Notes under the pieces: model-generated
What the model was told of the DNA's origin: nothing
The model's input: the letters and a program-made list of their open reading frames with translations, nothing else
Database searches by the model: none
Source of the DNA: Branchiostoma floridae
Lineage: Eukaryota; Chordata; Leptocardii; Amphioxiformes; Branchiostomatidae
DNA length: 64,000 nt
Assembly (NCBI RefSeq): GCF_000003815.2
Contig: NC_049993.1
Span: 16,698,897 to 16,762,896 of the forward strand
Reading direction: 5' to 3'
Shown here: in pieces, positions 1 through 9,391 of the stretch
How the letters are laid out: each line of letters starts with the position of its first letter
How positions within the stretch are numbered: position 1 is the first letter of the stretch
Position numbers and translations under genes: made by a program

Positions 1-849
1 GACGTCTGTGAAGATGTCACAGCTGAACGCCGGGTTCGCTTAAATCCGACAAACCGAACTCCTTGAACACTGATTTTTTAGCTTGATTAAAGCGCGCCCC
101 TAGCGGCCAGTCCGATAATTGCCACATCCCAGGAACGAGTCATTGACCCTTAATCGTTGCGCGCATTAAAATCTTGATAGAGTACTCAAATTTGATAATG
201 GCTCCTACAAGAAACAATGCAACATCAATAACTTTTCGATCTCCAAATTCATAACCATGAAATTTTCCACACTTCAAAGCACGAAGTATAACTGTCATAA
301 CTATAAGTTTACTGACATTGGAATTTTTGTCGTTATTAGGTTTGAGTGATATCAATAGTTAGAGCTTCAGAGAGATAGCTAGACAGACAACTTTGGATAG
401 ATAGATGGATTGCTAGCTAACTAACTGACTGGCTGGATGTATTTTTGTTTCTTTGTTTGCTTTGCCATTAGCCTAATAGGGTGAATTCACAATAAAGTTA
501 TCAATATCTCTGCGATGTTATTTCTGTTCCTCACCGGTGGTCTTTGACATAAGAGGGTTGTAATGACCTTTGCAAGCAAGTACATGGTAGGGCATTCTAT
601 ATCAAGAAGGTTAACCTCCTTTGTTTGATTCCAGATCAATAAAGGAGAATCAATTAGGGTTTTATCGTGGTCATTACTGACCGAAAAGGAGACCATATAG
701 AAAGGAGAACCTTACTGAAAGTTTAGGTTGCCCCTCTCTCAAAAGAGCACCACTTGCTATTTACATTTCGGCCAAAGTTGAATTTCCCGCTAAGCGTTTT
801 CGGCTTAGGTCAACAAGTCGAATACTACCTTGGGCTTCTCCGCCAACCT
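1..849. other. Intergenic DNA upstream of MED26, no gene seen
   Basis: Only short accidental reading frames occur here. I see no splice-bounded exon, no known repeat end and no RNA gene. A low-complexity run of gata/gcta words lies at about 370-435. Confidence 0.5.
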
Positions 850-1096
850 TTCCGGAAAATCACGATCGTCATCCGACGTCAGCCGACTGCTGCATCGTGG
901 GACGGAAACCGCATATTATGGGCTAGAATGACGTCAGAAAAACGTCATTCCAGCCCATAATATGCTGCCATGCATCCCATAATATGCTGGAGTGAGGGAT
1001 GGTGGGAGGGCAGGGGTACCAGTGGTGCGTTATGTCCGCCGCTGAAAGGCACGGACGAACAAACGCTCCCGACAAGAGGCGCTCTCCCCGGGCCCC
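850..1096 (+). promoter_or_regulatory. MED26 upstream region with palindrome and CRE-like sites
   Basis: This is the 250 bases before the MED26 start codon. A near-perfect inverted repeat spans 911-963: gcatattatgggct with a following gaatgacgt on the left, and the reverse complement on the right after a 7-base loop. The word cccataatatgc occurs three times (inverted at 911-924, direct near 950-963 and 973-985). TGACGTCA-like sequences, the CREB/ATF type, occur at about 929 and 877. No TATA box is visible. That this is the promoter follows from position only. Confidence 0.5.
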
Positions 1097-4000
1097 ATGA
1101 ACGCCAATCCGCAACAAATCAAGGATAGGCTGCTGCAGGCGATCGACAAGGATGCCAACGTGAGGAAATTTCCGTGTCTAGGCGTGGTTGTGGGGAGGAA
1201 AGCGAGGAATGAAATTTCGGTTCCTAGCGAGATCCCTTTTTTTGGTCACGTCCGCCATGGCGATGGCCGCCCTACTGTTTCGCTCCGGAGTCCGCCAGTT
1301 TGGTCGGAATATTTCTAAGAAAATCAGCTCAATTTCGTCCACAAAGTTTAGATTAGACAGTCGTTATTTCATACAGATAATTTACAAACATAACTAATTC
1401 TCCCACAAAATTGGTGGCTGTGTTTTGTTCTGGCTAGTCGACTGAACATCTTTGAGTGTTTTCACTTGTGTTTGGGTGGGGAGGGGGGCAGTTGACATGG
1501 GGTCGGAAAAATTGAAACTCGATTTCCACATGCATATGTTTGTACAACTCTTCACCTTTTTCGATTCTGTAAATTCTCTCTTTGGTAGATCGGGCACAAC
1601 GTTTCTGGGGAACATATTTATGATACCACATACCGTTTTATAACTTGCCCCCCTCCCACAACAAACTGTACGTTTCCAAACAGACTACGAGTAAGATAGT
1701 TCGAAATTGGCGAAATTCTGTATCGTCATATTACGTCTGAGCCACTTAAAAATGTAATGGCTGTATAAATCACAGATTTCTGACTTGAATTCTTGATGAA
1801 AATTCTTTCTTCAGCTGATCTCTTTGTGTCATGAAAAGAAGATGCATGTGCCAGCTGTGAAAATTTTATTTCATCCATCAAACATTTTAATCTTGAGAAT
1901 CAGGAATTGTTCAGCAAGAAATGAATGTTTTTAGGTAGTATATACTAGTTCTTCATGAGCATACAGTAACTAGACTTTTTGTCAGCTTAATTAAATTTGG
2001 TGGGACCGCGTGGCACAATCGGCTTGACTCAGGTCCAGAAGGTCCTGAGTTCGAACCCAGCCGCGTCACCGATCTTGTGCCCTTGGGAAAGGCACTTTAC
2101 ACTAATCTCCAAGCAGATCTTGCTGTGGCAAATGGGAAGGACTTTAGCCGGCAGAGGAGTTATTGGCCACAGCGAAGATCTGCTGCAGAACGGAACCGCT
2201 CAAAGGATATTATCAGGCAATTAAACTGCGTTAGGAAGAAGGTGCGAATTGCCCCGGGCGTGCGGGGCCAGGGATCCCGTCACGGGTCGGCTGTAAGAGT
2301 TCATTGTGTTTTCTGTGACATCCGGGGATTTCTTTGCTTCTTTGGTGTCAATAACGCGTCAATAACTGACTACGTACTGGAGGAAAACAACAACAAGAGC
2401 GCGTCAGCACGATGCGACAGGACGCAAGTGCAGTGGGGAGGGGGGCGCTGACGTCGATTTCCCCAAACGTTTCATGAAGCCACGGCGCCCGTTTGTTTGC
2501 CTGAGAATGCACCGGACGCCGTTAGAAATAATTCAAATCGGCTTTGCTGAAAATGCACGTGCTGATTATGTGGATACCTTTCCAAAATTTCAAGTTCTGC
2601 CTACGTTTTTACACGCCGATGTCTGTCCGTCAAATGTGACGAGCGTGGGTCTTTGAACCGAATCCAAGCGTATATGATCGGTAAAGATTTGAAGTTGCAG
2701 ACATGAAAAAATGATACAGGAAGTGTTTAGCGCAGCTTTTATTGCAAAATATATACAAGTAACAACTAGATAATAACTTGTTATTTGTGTACAACTGATA
2801 ATTTCATATGTCGATACGTTGTCTTGGTGCGCTGTGATGCAGTCTGCTCCAGCGGTTTCGGGGGGAAGCCCCCGCTGTGAACTGGCGCGGCTCGCCGCGT
2901 TTGTCCCAGTGGCTCGGAAGGGTTGTAAAACGATAATCCCGGCCAAATTTAGCCAATTTTCACGTTGGAGGTAAGTGGATACTAGGAGGAGCAGAAACAC
3001 GTTTCTGAAAAGATCGCCCCTCCCGCTGCCTTTGACTGGTGCGTTCTGCAGCAGATCTTCGCTGTGGCCAATAACTCCTCTGCCGGCTAAACTCCTTCCC
3101 CTTTGCCACAGCAAGATCTGCTTGGAGATTAACTTTACACGACTTTCCTCACTTCACTCAAGTGAAAAATGAGTATATAGGCTACAAAGGTCTTCAGCAA
3201 GTTGAAGTTGGTAGCCTCTAGACTAAAGGAAAGAAGAAGAAATGGTAGAGGCCTTATTTTCATTGTTCTACCAAAGAATGCAGACAGCTATGTCTAAAAC
3301 TATATGTCTTCTTATGTAATGTTATCAGGGCATGCAGTAGTGCCTTCACAATAATTGCTTCAAATCATGAAAAGCTGGTGGGAAGTAAGGGCCTGCATGC
3401 TTTACAGTATACCATACAATACACATGCAGGGATCATTCATTAGGTTTTCTCACCTAGCTATTATGCCTCTGATTCTAATCCATGACCTAACAATGGAGG
3501 CACAAAAGATGGTTGATAGGATGTTTGTTGTAGGGTGGTGCCCTCTTGTCTTCATGTGTGAACAGCTTGTAGGTTCAAATCAAGGAGGTTTGGTCAAATT
3601 AGAACCGAGTTATTCAAGTCAAAACTGGTTCTGTTTTGGCATGGCACATTTGACAAAAGCTTGTGCAAACGAGTCATTACTTTCTCCAATTTATTTTACA
3701 GGGTTTTAACAAATGTCTGCTAGCAGAACATATTTGATATTGCCAATGTTCACATTATGTAAGGCATTTACAATTTAGCTTAGATGTCGTCTTGCAATTC
3801 CTGATTTTTTCAATGTACTGTAACTGTTCACGGTTTTCACGGTGATGACTGTAACATGAACTTATCATTACTGATAACAAATAATTCACATTTTTTTCAT
3901 GTGCACTTACCACGATAGTGAACATTTAGTTCCAAGAACAAGTTAAATTTTGTGAAAGTTTAGTATCGTGAACACAAAGTGAATTACAGTAGTACCATGG

Positions 4001-7000
4001 TACAACAAGGCTCAAAATGTGCAGAGAAATGTTGGAAATAATTAATCACAGAAAATTGAACACACGATGACTACAGCCTCTCTGTTCTAAGAATCTTTAG
4101 AACCATTGAATTGCATGATGTCCAACTTGTTGCACCCACTGTTAGATATCTATGGAATGGCAAATTGCAAGTTATTTCTAAGGCATTTCTTACTGTAATC
4201 TCACATTTCCCACTGCAAAGAACAGAGCCCTGCAATATGTCCAAATTGTTGCATCAACTGTTGAAATATCCATGGAATGCCTAACGAGCAGACTTAGATA
4301 TTGGAAACAGGACTGCATATGTAACCTGCAGACCTGATCGTAATTAAGGCCTTTAAGTATTTTGATGCAGGAATAGGTTTTCTTACCCAAAAAAAGGCAA
4401 CAAGTTTTTTTTTTTACTTTATGGTTCATAGGTTTTTCCTACTTTTTCAAATGTTGTGTCAGTTTTCTCGCTTGAAAATTTGAGCAACAAGTGTTTAGTC
4501 ATTGCTAGCCATAGTCATGCAGCGGTCATTGCTATGATTCATATGAAAATGTGTAAATTGATTTACAACACCTTTACTCCACATGGCCAAAGCTAACTTG
4601 TGAATAGGTGATCTGGGATTCTTTACTCATTCAAGAACTTTCTCTGACCTGGGACGATGATGATGAATTTGAAAATCAAGATCAAGGAATACCAGTGTAC
4701 TCGTAATGGGCCATTATGCTTTTAGTTGTGAGTCTTGACCACCAAGCTAAATTGATGACCATTATGCTCATTTCCAACCAGCATAGTGCAATAATGTTGA
4801 TATGACCCTTCAAATAGACAAAATATTGTTATAATTACATGTGCTGTAAAAAGAATCAAGTCCTCCCATGAGTGCCGTAGAATGCAAAGTTTTTTTTACA
4901 TGCCATTCATCATCATCATTGGTCGACATGCTTACACACAGCCAGGGTTATACTGCCCCTTACGGGGTGACATACCCTTTTGCTGGCCGTTATGCTAAGA
5001 TAAAATCATTGCTAGAACCCTGAAGACAATCAATCATATGGACTCGGCTCGAAATACTTCATTCTGCATACCTGCACTGGTGCAGGTAACATTGGAAATT
5101 ACCTGTACCATACAAGTTTTACCTACACCACTCTGAATTTAGGAAGTATGGATCCTACTAAAATTGTTGATGAACCTTTGCTATGTTTTCTTTTATACTT
5201 AATAGGTGGTAAATGTTGATGCAGCTCATGACAATTCACATACACCAACATGTACATCATATGACAATTATATATAAAACCCAGTACATGGATCAGTGCA
5301 GGTTAGGTGCAGGTAGACACCAGAAATACCTGCACAGCTCCAATTTTACCTGCACTAACCTGCATATGCAGGTGGTATTTCGAGCCCTGACACTCGAAGT
5401 GACCATTGTTAACTGACTGTAGCATATTTATTGAGAGTGGATTCATTCCTCAGCTAACTGACATCCTTTCCCACTGCCATTGCACATTTCTAAAAAGTCA
5501 TTTTTGTTTGTGTGCAGATTGTTGACATGGAGGGAGTGGTGGAGGTGGTCAGTGCTCTGGAGAAGACCACGATGACAAAGGATGCCCTGGAGGTACGGAC
5601 ATGGCTTAAGACTTGGGCTGATAGGGCAATGTACCTAAACAATTTCAGTTGTGTTGGCAAGAACCCTTCACTCTGAAGCAAATACTGTAAATGCAGAAAT
5701 GTTCGCGGTGGATTAATGTTTGCGGTTTTCGCGGTGACCACTTCACCGCGAACTTAAATCCACCACGAACAGTTTTCTATTATGGTATTAGATTGCAGTC
5801 TATGGTGTTACCGCAAAACTAAAACCACCGCGAAAAGTCCTTTTTCCTGCTACCGCGAAGTTAAATCCCAGCGAACTTAAATGCATTTACAGTATGCTCT
5901 GTCACCTGTAAAATTAGTATGACATGGATGACTACCCTCGGACACAATAATTGTGTGCAAATTTCATTGTACAAGGGTTACGTACAGTTACGTAACCTGC
6001 AGTGCCCTAAGGACTTGTATGACACTGACAAAAGGTCATACTATACGGTTAGGCTTTGATCATTGTTGTGGTTCGTAGAGAAACTGCTTTCCAGTAAGCT
6101 TAGACAGGGCTCGAAATACTGGGTGCATGTGCACCCAGGTGCACCCAAAATTGGAGCTGTGCACCCAATTATTTTCTGTGCACAGGGTGCACCCAAATAT
6201 TTTCTTAGGTTTATGTATGTACAGATATAAAATTATACTAGTATACATCATATTCTTGACATCTAAGTGTTAGAAAGATAATGAAAATGTCATGGTACTT
6301 GTTTGAGAATTTGCAATTGATAGCTTTTAACTAAGTTTTATTATTCTAAGTTTAATTTTTAGGTTATTACTTAAATTTAAGTGGTGCACCCTAATTTTTT
6401 TCGGTGCACCCAATTTTTTAAGCTGGGTGCACTAGTGCACCTAATCCCAAAAACGAATTTCGAGCCCTGTTAGACATTTAGACAAAACTTTAACATGTTA
6501 AGCACCTTTTGGCATGACGCACCAGTTGTGTTCCGTATCTACAATGTATGAGATTCGTAAGACCACTATAATGTGTCTACTCACACAAGGATGGACAATT
6601 ACTTTCGACAAGTGTAATGAGATTTTAATGTCCACAAACACAGGGCCTTCAGCTGTACATCTGAACAGAGAGGTTGAAGCAGGCTTTTAGCTAGGATTTC
6701 ATATATTTTGTTATCACCATATATTTTATTTCTTGGTGAGTTGTGGCGACTATTGTAGGGGGGTCAGAGTCACCTATCTTCCATAGTGCAGACAGAGTTT
6801 TCAAGAATTTTAAGTTAAACTAATTGGGCATTCTAAGCTTAAGGTATCCTTAGGGGCAAAATTACTGTCAGAGAGGTCACAGTAGAAGACCTTGACTGCA
6901 ATGACCTACCGGTAGTGGCATCCCTGGTCAATCAGGATTTCATTCTTGTCAGAGGATCTCCTCCCCAGTATAAAGGCGTCTAATGTGTCCAATTTCTTAT

Positions 7001-9391
7001 TATTTTAAGAAAAGCATGTCCAGATGATGCCATGACGCATGCCTAGCTGGGTCAAAAATGCATTTCATTAATTCTTTTTTTCTTCTGAAATGTCTGACCA
7101 TTTCCAAAATCATATCCAGTTGCCTGAGTAACTGCTTTTTGGCATATCTTATTACCTGGATGTCTAACCTTCATCAACGTTTTGCCAACCTTGTTTCTGC
7201 AGAAGACGCGCCTGGGCAAGTACGTGAACGATGTTCGGCGGAAGACAAACAACGCCGACCTGGCCAAGCGGCTCAAACAGCTGGTCAGGATCTGGCAGAA
7301 ACTCATCATCGCCGGGGACATCCAAGCACAGGACACGCCTAGCAACCAGGGCGTCAGTCCCAAGGTAGGAGTTTATTTGTTTGTGTGGCCTTGCTCATTA
7401 CATAATGTACCTGTTCTGTATTGTTAGAATTTTTGATCATGTAAGTACAAGCTGAATACGGATCTGACAGGTTAGAGCCATTGCAGTATCACTTTCAATA
7501 CTGTTATGTCAGCTTTTTAACTCTTCTCCAGAAGTATCGTCATTTGTCAGTTTTTCAAATGTTCCTTCCCCCTTTGGAGGTCCCGTGTTTGAGGAGAGGC
7601 ACATCTCGAACACGTTAAAGATCCCACCACACTTATCTAAAAGAGCAGGGGTCCTTCCCGTCGCGAGTGGGTCAAAACCTACAGCCCTTTGTAGCACCTA
7701 TGACATTTATTGTAGCACCTATGACATTTATTGTTGCACCTATGGCATTTACTGTAGTATTGAGGTCACCTGAGTGGCAGCTAGCTCCAGACACTTGTGA
7801 TTTAGCCCCGCCTATTGTAATCTCCTCGCAATTCAGTCCTGGTTGCTAAAAGAGAGCAGTTGGCCCACCCAATAACAATAACCACTAACGATCACTTTCT
7901 GCCCCGCAGATCGCCATGACCCGACCCGGAATCTCCCCCAAACTGCCCAGCAAGCTGGCGGAGGTTCGACCCGGGGCCAGCTCCAGCGCCAGCGCAGTCC
8001 TAGAGAAAACAAATTCAGCCAACCGCAAGCGCAGAAAAGTAAGCCTGGACGGGGACGAGGGGCCCAAACCCAAGCGACCGGCGACCCCGAGCCAGGCTGT
8101 TCCCATCAACGGTTTGCCCCGCGGACGTGACAGCCCCGTGCCCAGCCCTCTCGCCGGTAGAAGGAACCACAGTCCCGCCGCCGCCCTCAACAGGAAACCG
8201 CAAAGTCCCGCGTTCGCTGACAGGAGACCCAACAGCCCTGCCGTGGCCAGTACCAAAGTTAGATCCAACAGTCCGGCGCTGGGCGCAAGAAAACTCACCC
8301 CAGGTAGTCCCGCAGTGGCTGGAAGCTTACGGAAAACTTCCAGCCCTGTTGGGAACCTAAGAAAGACATCTAGCCCTGTTGGGAGCCTAAGAAAGACATC
8401 TAGCCCTGTTGGAAGCATAAGAAAGACATCTAGCCCTGTTGGAAGCATAAGAAAAACCACTAGCCCTGTCCAATTTGTACCGAGCGGACAGTTGTTACAT
8501 GACAGCAATACATTTGACACCCCCCCACCGACGCCCGATCTCACGTCAACCAAATCCCTCCCCACGAACATTACAAGTGCCAGTGTCGGGTCTCCCAGAC
8601 CGCTGAGTTTAGCCCTACCACCGGAGTTAGCGAACAGAGACTGTGGCTCCAAAATGAAAGAGCTGGAAGAGCTGTCCCCAGTGTTGCCAGTAAAACTTCG
8701 ACTCCCCAGTACGTCGGAAACCCTCAGTGCTTCGGAACCTCCAGGTGCCCAATCCTCGGGGAAGGCGGAAGGCAAGAAAAAGTCCAAATCTTCCAAGAAG
8801 AAGGACAAATCCAAGAACAAGGAGCCGGTCGAAGATTCCCCCGAGGAAAGTTCGTCCGAGGTCAAACCCGCCAAGAGGGTCAAGCTAAAGCAGCGGTCGT
8901 TGACCTTTGACCCTGTGACCAGACAAATCGTGCCCAACGTTCCACAGAGTCCAGCGGTGACGGTCAGCGTTTCTTACGACAACGAGTTCGTCCCCCGACC
9001 GGTCGACCTCGGGCCGTTCCCCTTTCCCGCCGCCTTGGCGGCAAGAGGCCAGTATCCAGGCTTGTCACGTGACTTGCAGCAGCCAATGGCGGCCGGCAAG
9101 TCATCGCACAGTAGTATCTCTCGACCAATCACGGACGAGGCTGCTAGAGAGCGAGAACTGAAGCGGCAACGCGCGCTCGAGCTGATCAAGGCTGCGGAGG
9201 GCGAGCCGAGACCCGGCGTGGATCGGCCGGTTTCTGACGAAGACTTGCAGAGACTGAGCAGCGAGCAGTGGCCAGGAGTCAGCGGCTGTTTCGATGATAA
9301 TGGAGACTGGCGCGACTGGACGGACTGCTGTGAGAAAGGGTCGTGTGAGGACGGGTTGTTACAAGTTCTGCCTTATGTCATTCTAGACTAG
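1097..9391 (+). CDS. MED26: Mediator complex subunit 26 (MED26)
   Basis: MED26 is a metazoan Mediator subunit that helps recruit elongation complexes to RNA polymerase II in the nucleus. Four exons join in frame to 593 aa (human about 600): 1097-1159, 5518-5592, 7203-7364 and 7910-9391, each flanked by AG/GT and all in phase 0. Residues 1-90 form a TFIIS N-terminal (LW) helical domain, with QQIKDRLLQAID in exon 1, SALEKTTMTKDALE in exon 2 and RIWQKLI in exon 3. The middle is disordered, basic and rich in Ser-Pro. The C-terminal conserved block contains LKQRSLTFDPVTRQI (Mediator-binding region in the family), then EQWPGVSGC, and ends LPYVILD, matching the vertebrate end LPYVCLD. Introns carry a Mutator-like element, several MITEs and SINE pieces. 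The 3'UTR limit is not clear. Confidence 0.96.
1999..3185 (+). repeat. tRNA-derived SINE interrupted by a transposon
   Basis: The head at 1999-2070 looks like a tRNA: an A-box-like tggcacaatcgg and a B-box-like gttcgaaccc, ready for RNA polymerase III. The body continues gatcttgtgcccttgggaaa to 2102, is cut by the element at 2103-3131, and resumes at 3132 with actttacacgactttcctc. The same body lies at 53770-53960 without the tRNA head. It is inside MED26 intron 1. Confidence 0.75.
2103..3131. mobile_element. Mutator-like non-autonomous DNA transposon (1,029 bp)
   Basis: Terminal inverted repeats of about 88 bases begin taatctccaagcagatcttg. The right copy at about 3043-3131 is the reverse complement with a few changes. 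A perfect 9-base direct repeat, actttacac, flanks it (2094-2102 and 3132-3140). Long inverted repeats with 9-base target duplications are the mark of Mutator-like (MULE) elements. No transposase is recognised inside. It sits in a SINE within MED26 intron 1. Confidence 0.85.
3818..3990. mobile_element. Old relative of the CTGTAAATGCA MITE family
   Basis: It starts ctgtaactgttcacggtttt and ends gtgaacacaaagtgaattac followed by ag. The layout matches the 5685-5892 family (gttcgcggttttcgcggtg), but CpG positions are decayed to TpG/CpA. Confidence 0.5.
4905..5005 (-). repeat. SINE 3' tail fragment
   Basis: The block catcatcatcattggtcgac ... ccccttacggggtgacatac is the reverse complement of the tail of the SINE at 61593-61930 (gtatgtcaccccacaagggg, then atgatgatga). 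It is a fragment in MED26 intron 1. Confidence 0.6.
5044..5389. mobile_element. MITE family A copy 1 (TIR ggctcgaaata, tgcaggt core)
   Basis: The ends are ctcgaaatac and gtatttcgagccctg, inverted. The inside repeats the words acctgcac and tgcaggt in both orientations. It lies in MED26 intron 1, 128 bases before exon 2. Its left tip is mutated, so no clear target duplication remains. Confidence 0.75.
5685..5892. mobile_element. MITE family C copy 1 (TIR ctgtaaatgca, CpG-rich)
   Basis: The ends are ctgtaaatgcagaaatg and cttaaatgcatttacag, flanked by TA. The inside has gttcgcggttttcgcggtga and its complements. It begins 93 bases after MED26 exon 2. A TA target and this tip suggest a Tc1/mariner-like origin, which is inference. 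Confidence 0.8.
6105..6469. mobile_element. MITE family B copy 1 (same TIR, gtgcaccca core)
   Basis: It starts cagggctcgaaatactgggt and ends gaatttcgagccctg. The inside is dominated by gtgcaccca words. The direct repeat ttaga flanks it (6100-6104, 6470-6474). It shares terminal repeats with family A but not the core. It lies in MED26 intron 2. Confidence 0.85.
7088..7180. mobile_element. MITE family D fragment ending at MED26 exon 3 acceptor
   Basis: It contains catatccagttgcctgagta and actgctttttggcatatctt, then tacctggatgtctaacctt, one arm of the palindromic family at 16012-16241 and 18598-18796. It ends about 20 bases before the acceptor of MED26 exon 3, so its ctaac word at 7164-7168 lies where a branch point is expected. 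Confidence 0.65.
7574..7690 (+). repeat. SINE body fragment
   Basis: ggaggtcccgtgtttgagga ... ttcccgtcgcgagtgggtca matches the bodies at 53838-53950 and 61593-61650. Intron 3 of MED26. Confidence 0.6.
7690..7755 (+). repeat. 21-bp tandem repeat, three units
   Basis: The unit gtagcacctatgacatttat plus t is repeated three times, the last with two changes. It lies in MED26 intron 3. Confidence 0.8.
7910..9391 (+). CDS. MED26: MED26 exon 4 (disordered linker and C-terminal domain)
   Basis: This single large exon encodes residues 101-593. It begins after the acceptor gccccgcag, and the stop codon TAG ends at 9391. It is much more GC-rich than the surrounding introns. It carries many N/S-S-P motifs (NHSPAA, PQSPAF, PNSPAV, SNSPAL), an in-frame 30-bp tandem repeat, a lysine-rich patch near 8760-8830, and the conserved carboxyl end. 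Confidence 0.95.
   Translation: MAMTRPGISPKLPSKLAEVRPGASSSASAVLEKTNSANRKRRKVSLDGDEGPKPKRPATPSQAVPINGLPRGRDSPVPSPLAGRRNHSPAAALNRKPQSPAFADRRPNSPAVASTKVRSNSPALGARKLTPGSPAVAGSLRKTSSPVGNLRKTSSPVGSLRKTSSPVGSIRKTSSPVGSIRKTTSPVQFVPSGQLLHDSNTFDTPPPTPDLTSTKSLPTNITSASVGSPRPLSLALPPELANRDCGSKMKELEELSPVLPVKLRLPSTSETLSASEPPGAQSSGKAEGKKKSKSSKKKDKSKNKEPVEDSPEESSSEVKPAKRVKLKQRSLTFDPVTRQIVPNVPQSPAVTVSVSYDNEFVPRPVDLGPFPFPAALAARGQYPGLSRDLQQPMAAGKSSHSSISRPITDEAARERELKRQRALELIKAAEGEPRPGVDRPVSDEDLQRLSSEQWPGVSGCFDDNGDWRDWTDCCEKGSCEDGLLQVLPYVILD
8312..8470 (+). repeat. 30-bp coding minisatellite in MED26
   Basis: Four near-identical 30-base units (8342-8371, 8372-8401, 8402-8431, 8432-8461) are flanked by degenerate partial units. 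Each encodes ten residues of the form SPVGSLRKTS. The unit length keeps the frame. Each unit holds a Ser-Pro and a basic RKTS patch, so it is a candidate phosphorylation repeat. Confidence 0.9.

Noticed and set aside
1999-2070. tRNA gene
   Set aside because: A and B boxes are present, but the segment continues into a repeated SINE body and the cloverleaf is poor. The same applies to 25360-25567 and 41660-41965.
2590-3114. 174-codon frame on the - strand inside the MULE-like element
   Set aside because: It starts in the terminal repeat, shows no transposase motif or domain, and has mixed low-complexity composition. Probably chance.
7885-8937. 350-codon open frame on the - strand
   Set aside because: It lies wholly opposite MED26 exon 4. 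Its composition mirrors the GC-rich Ser-Pro coding repeat, and it has no family resemblance.
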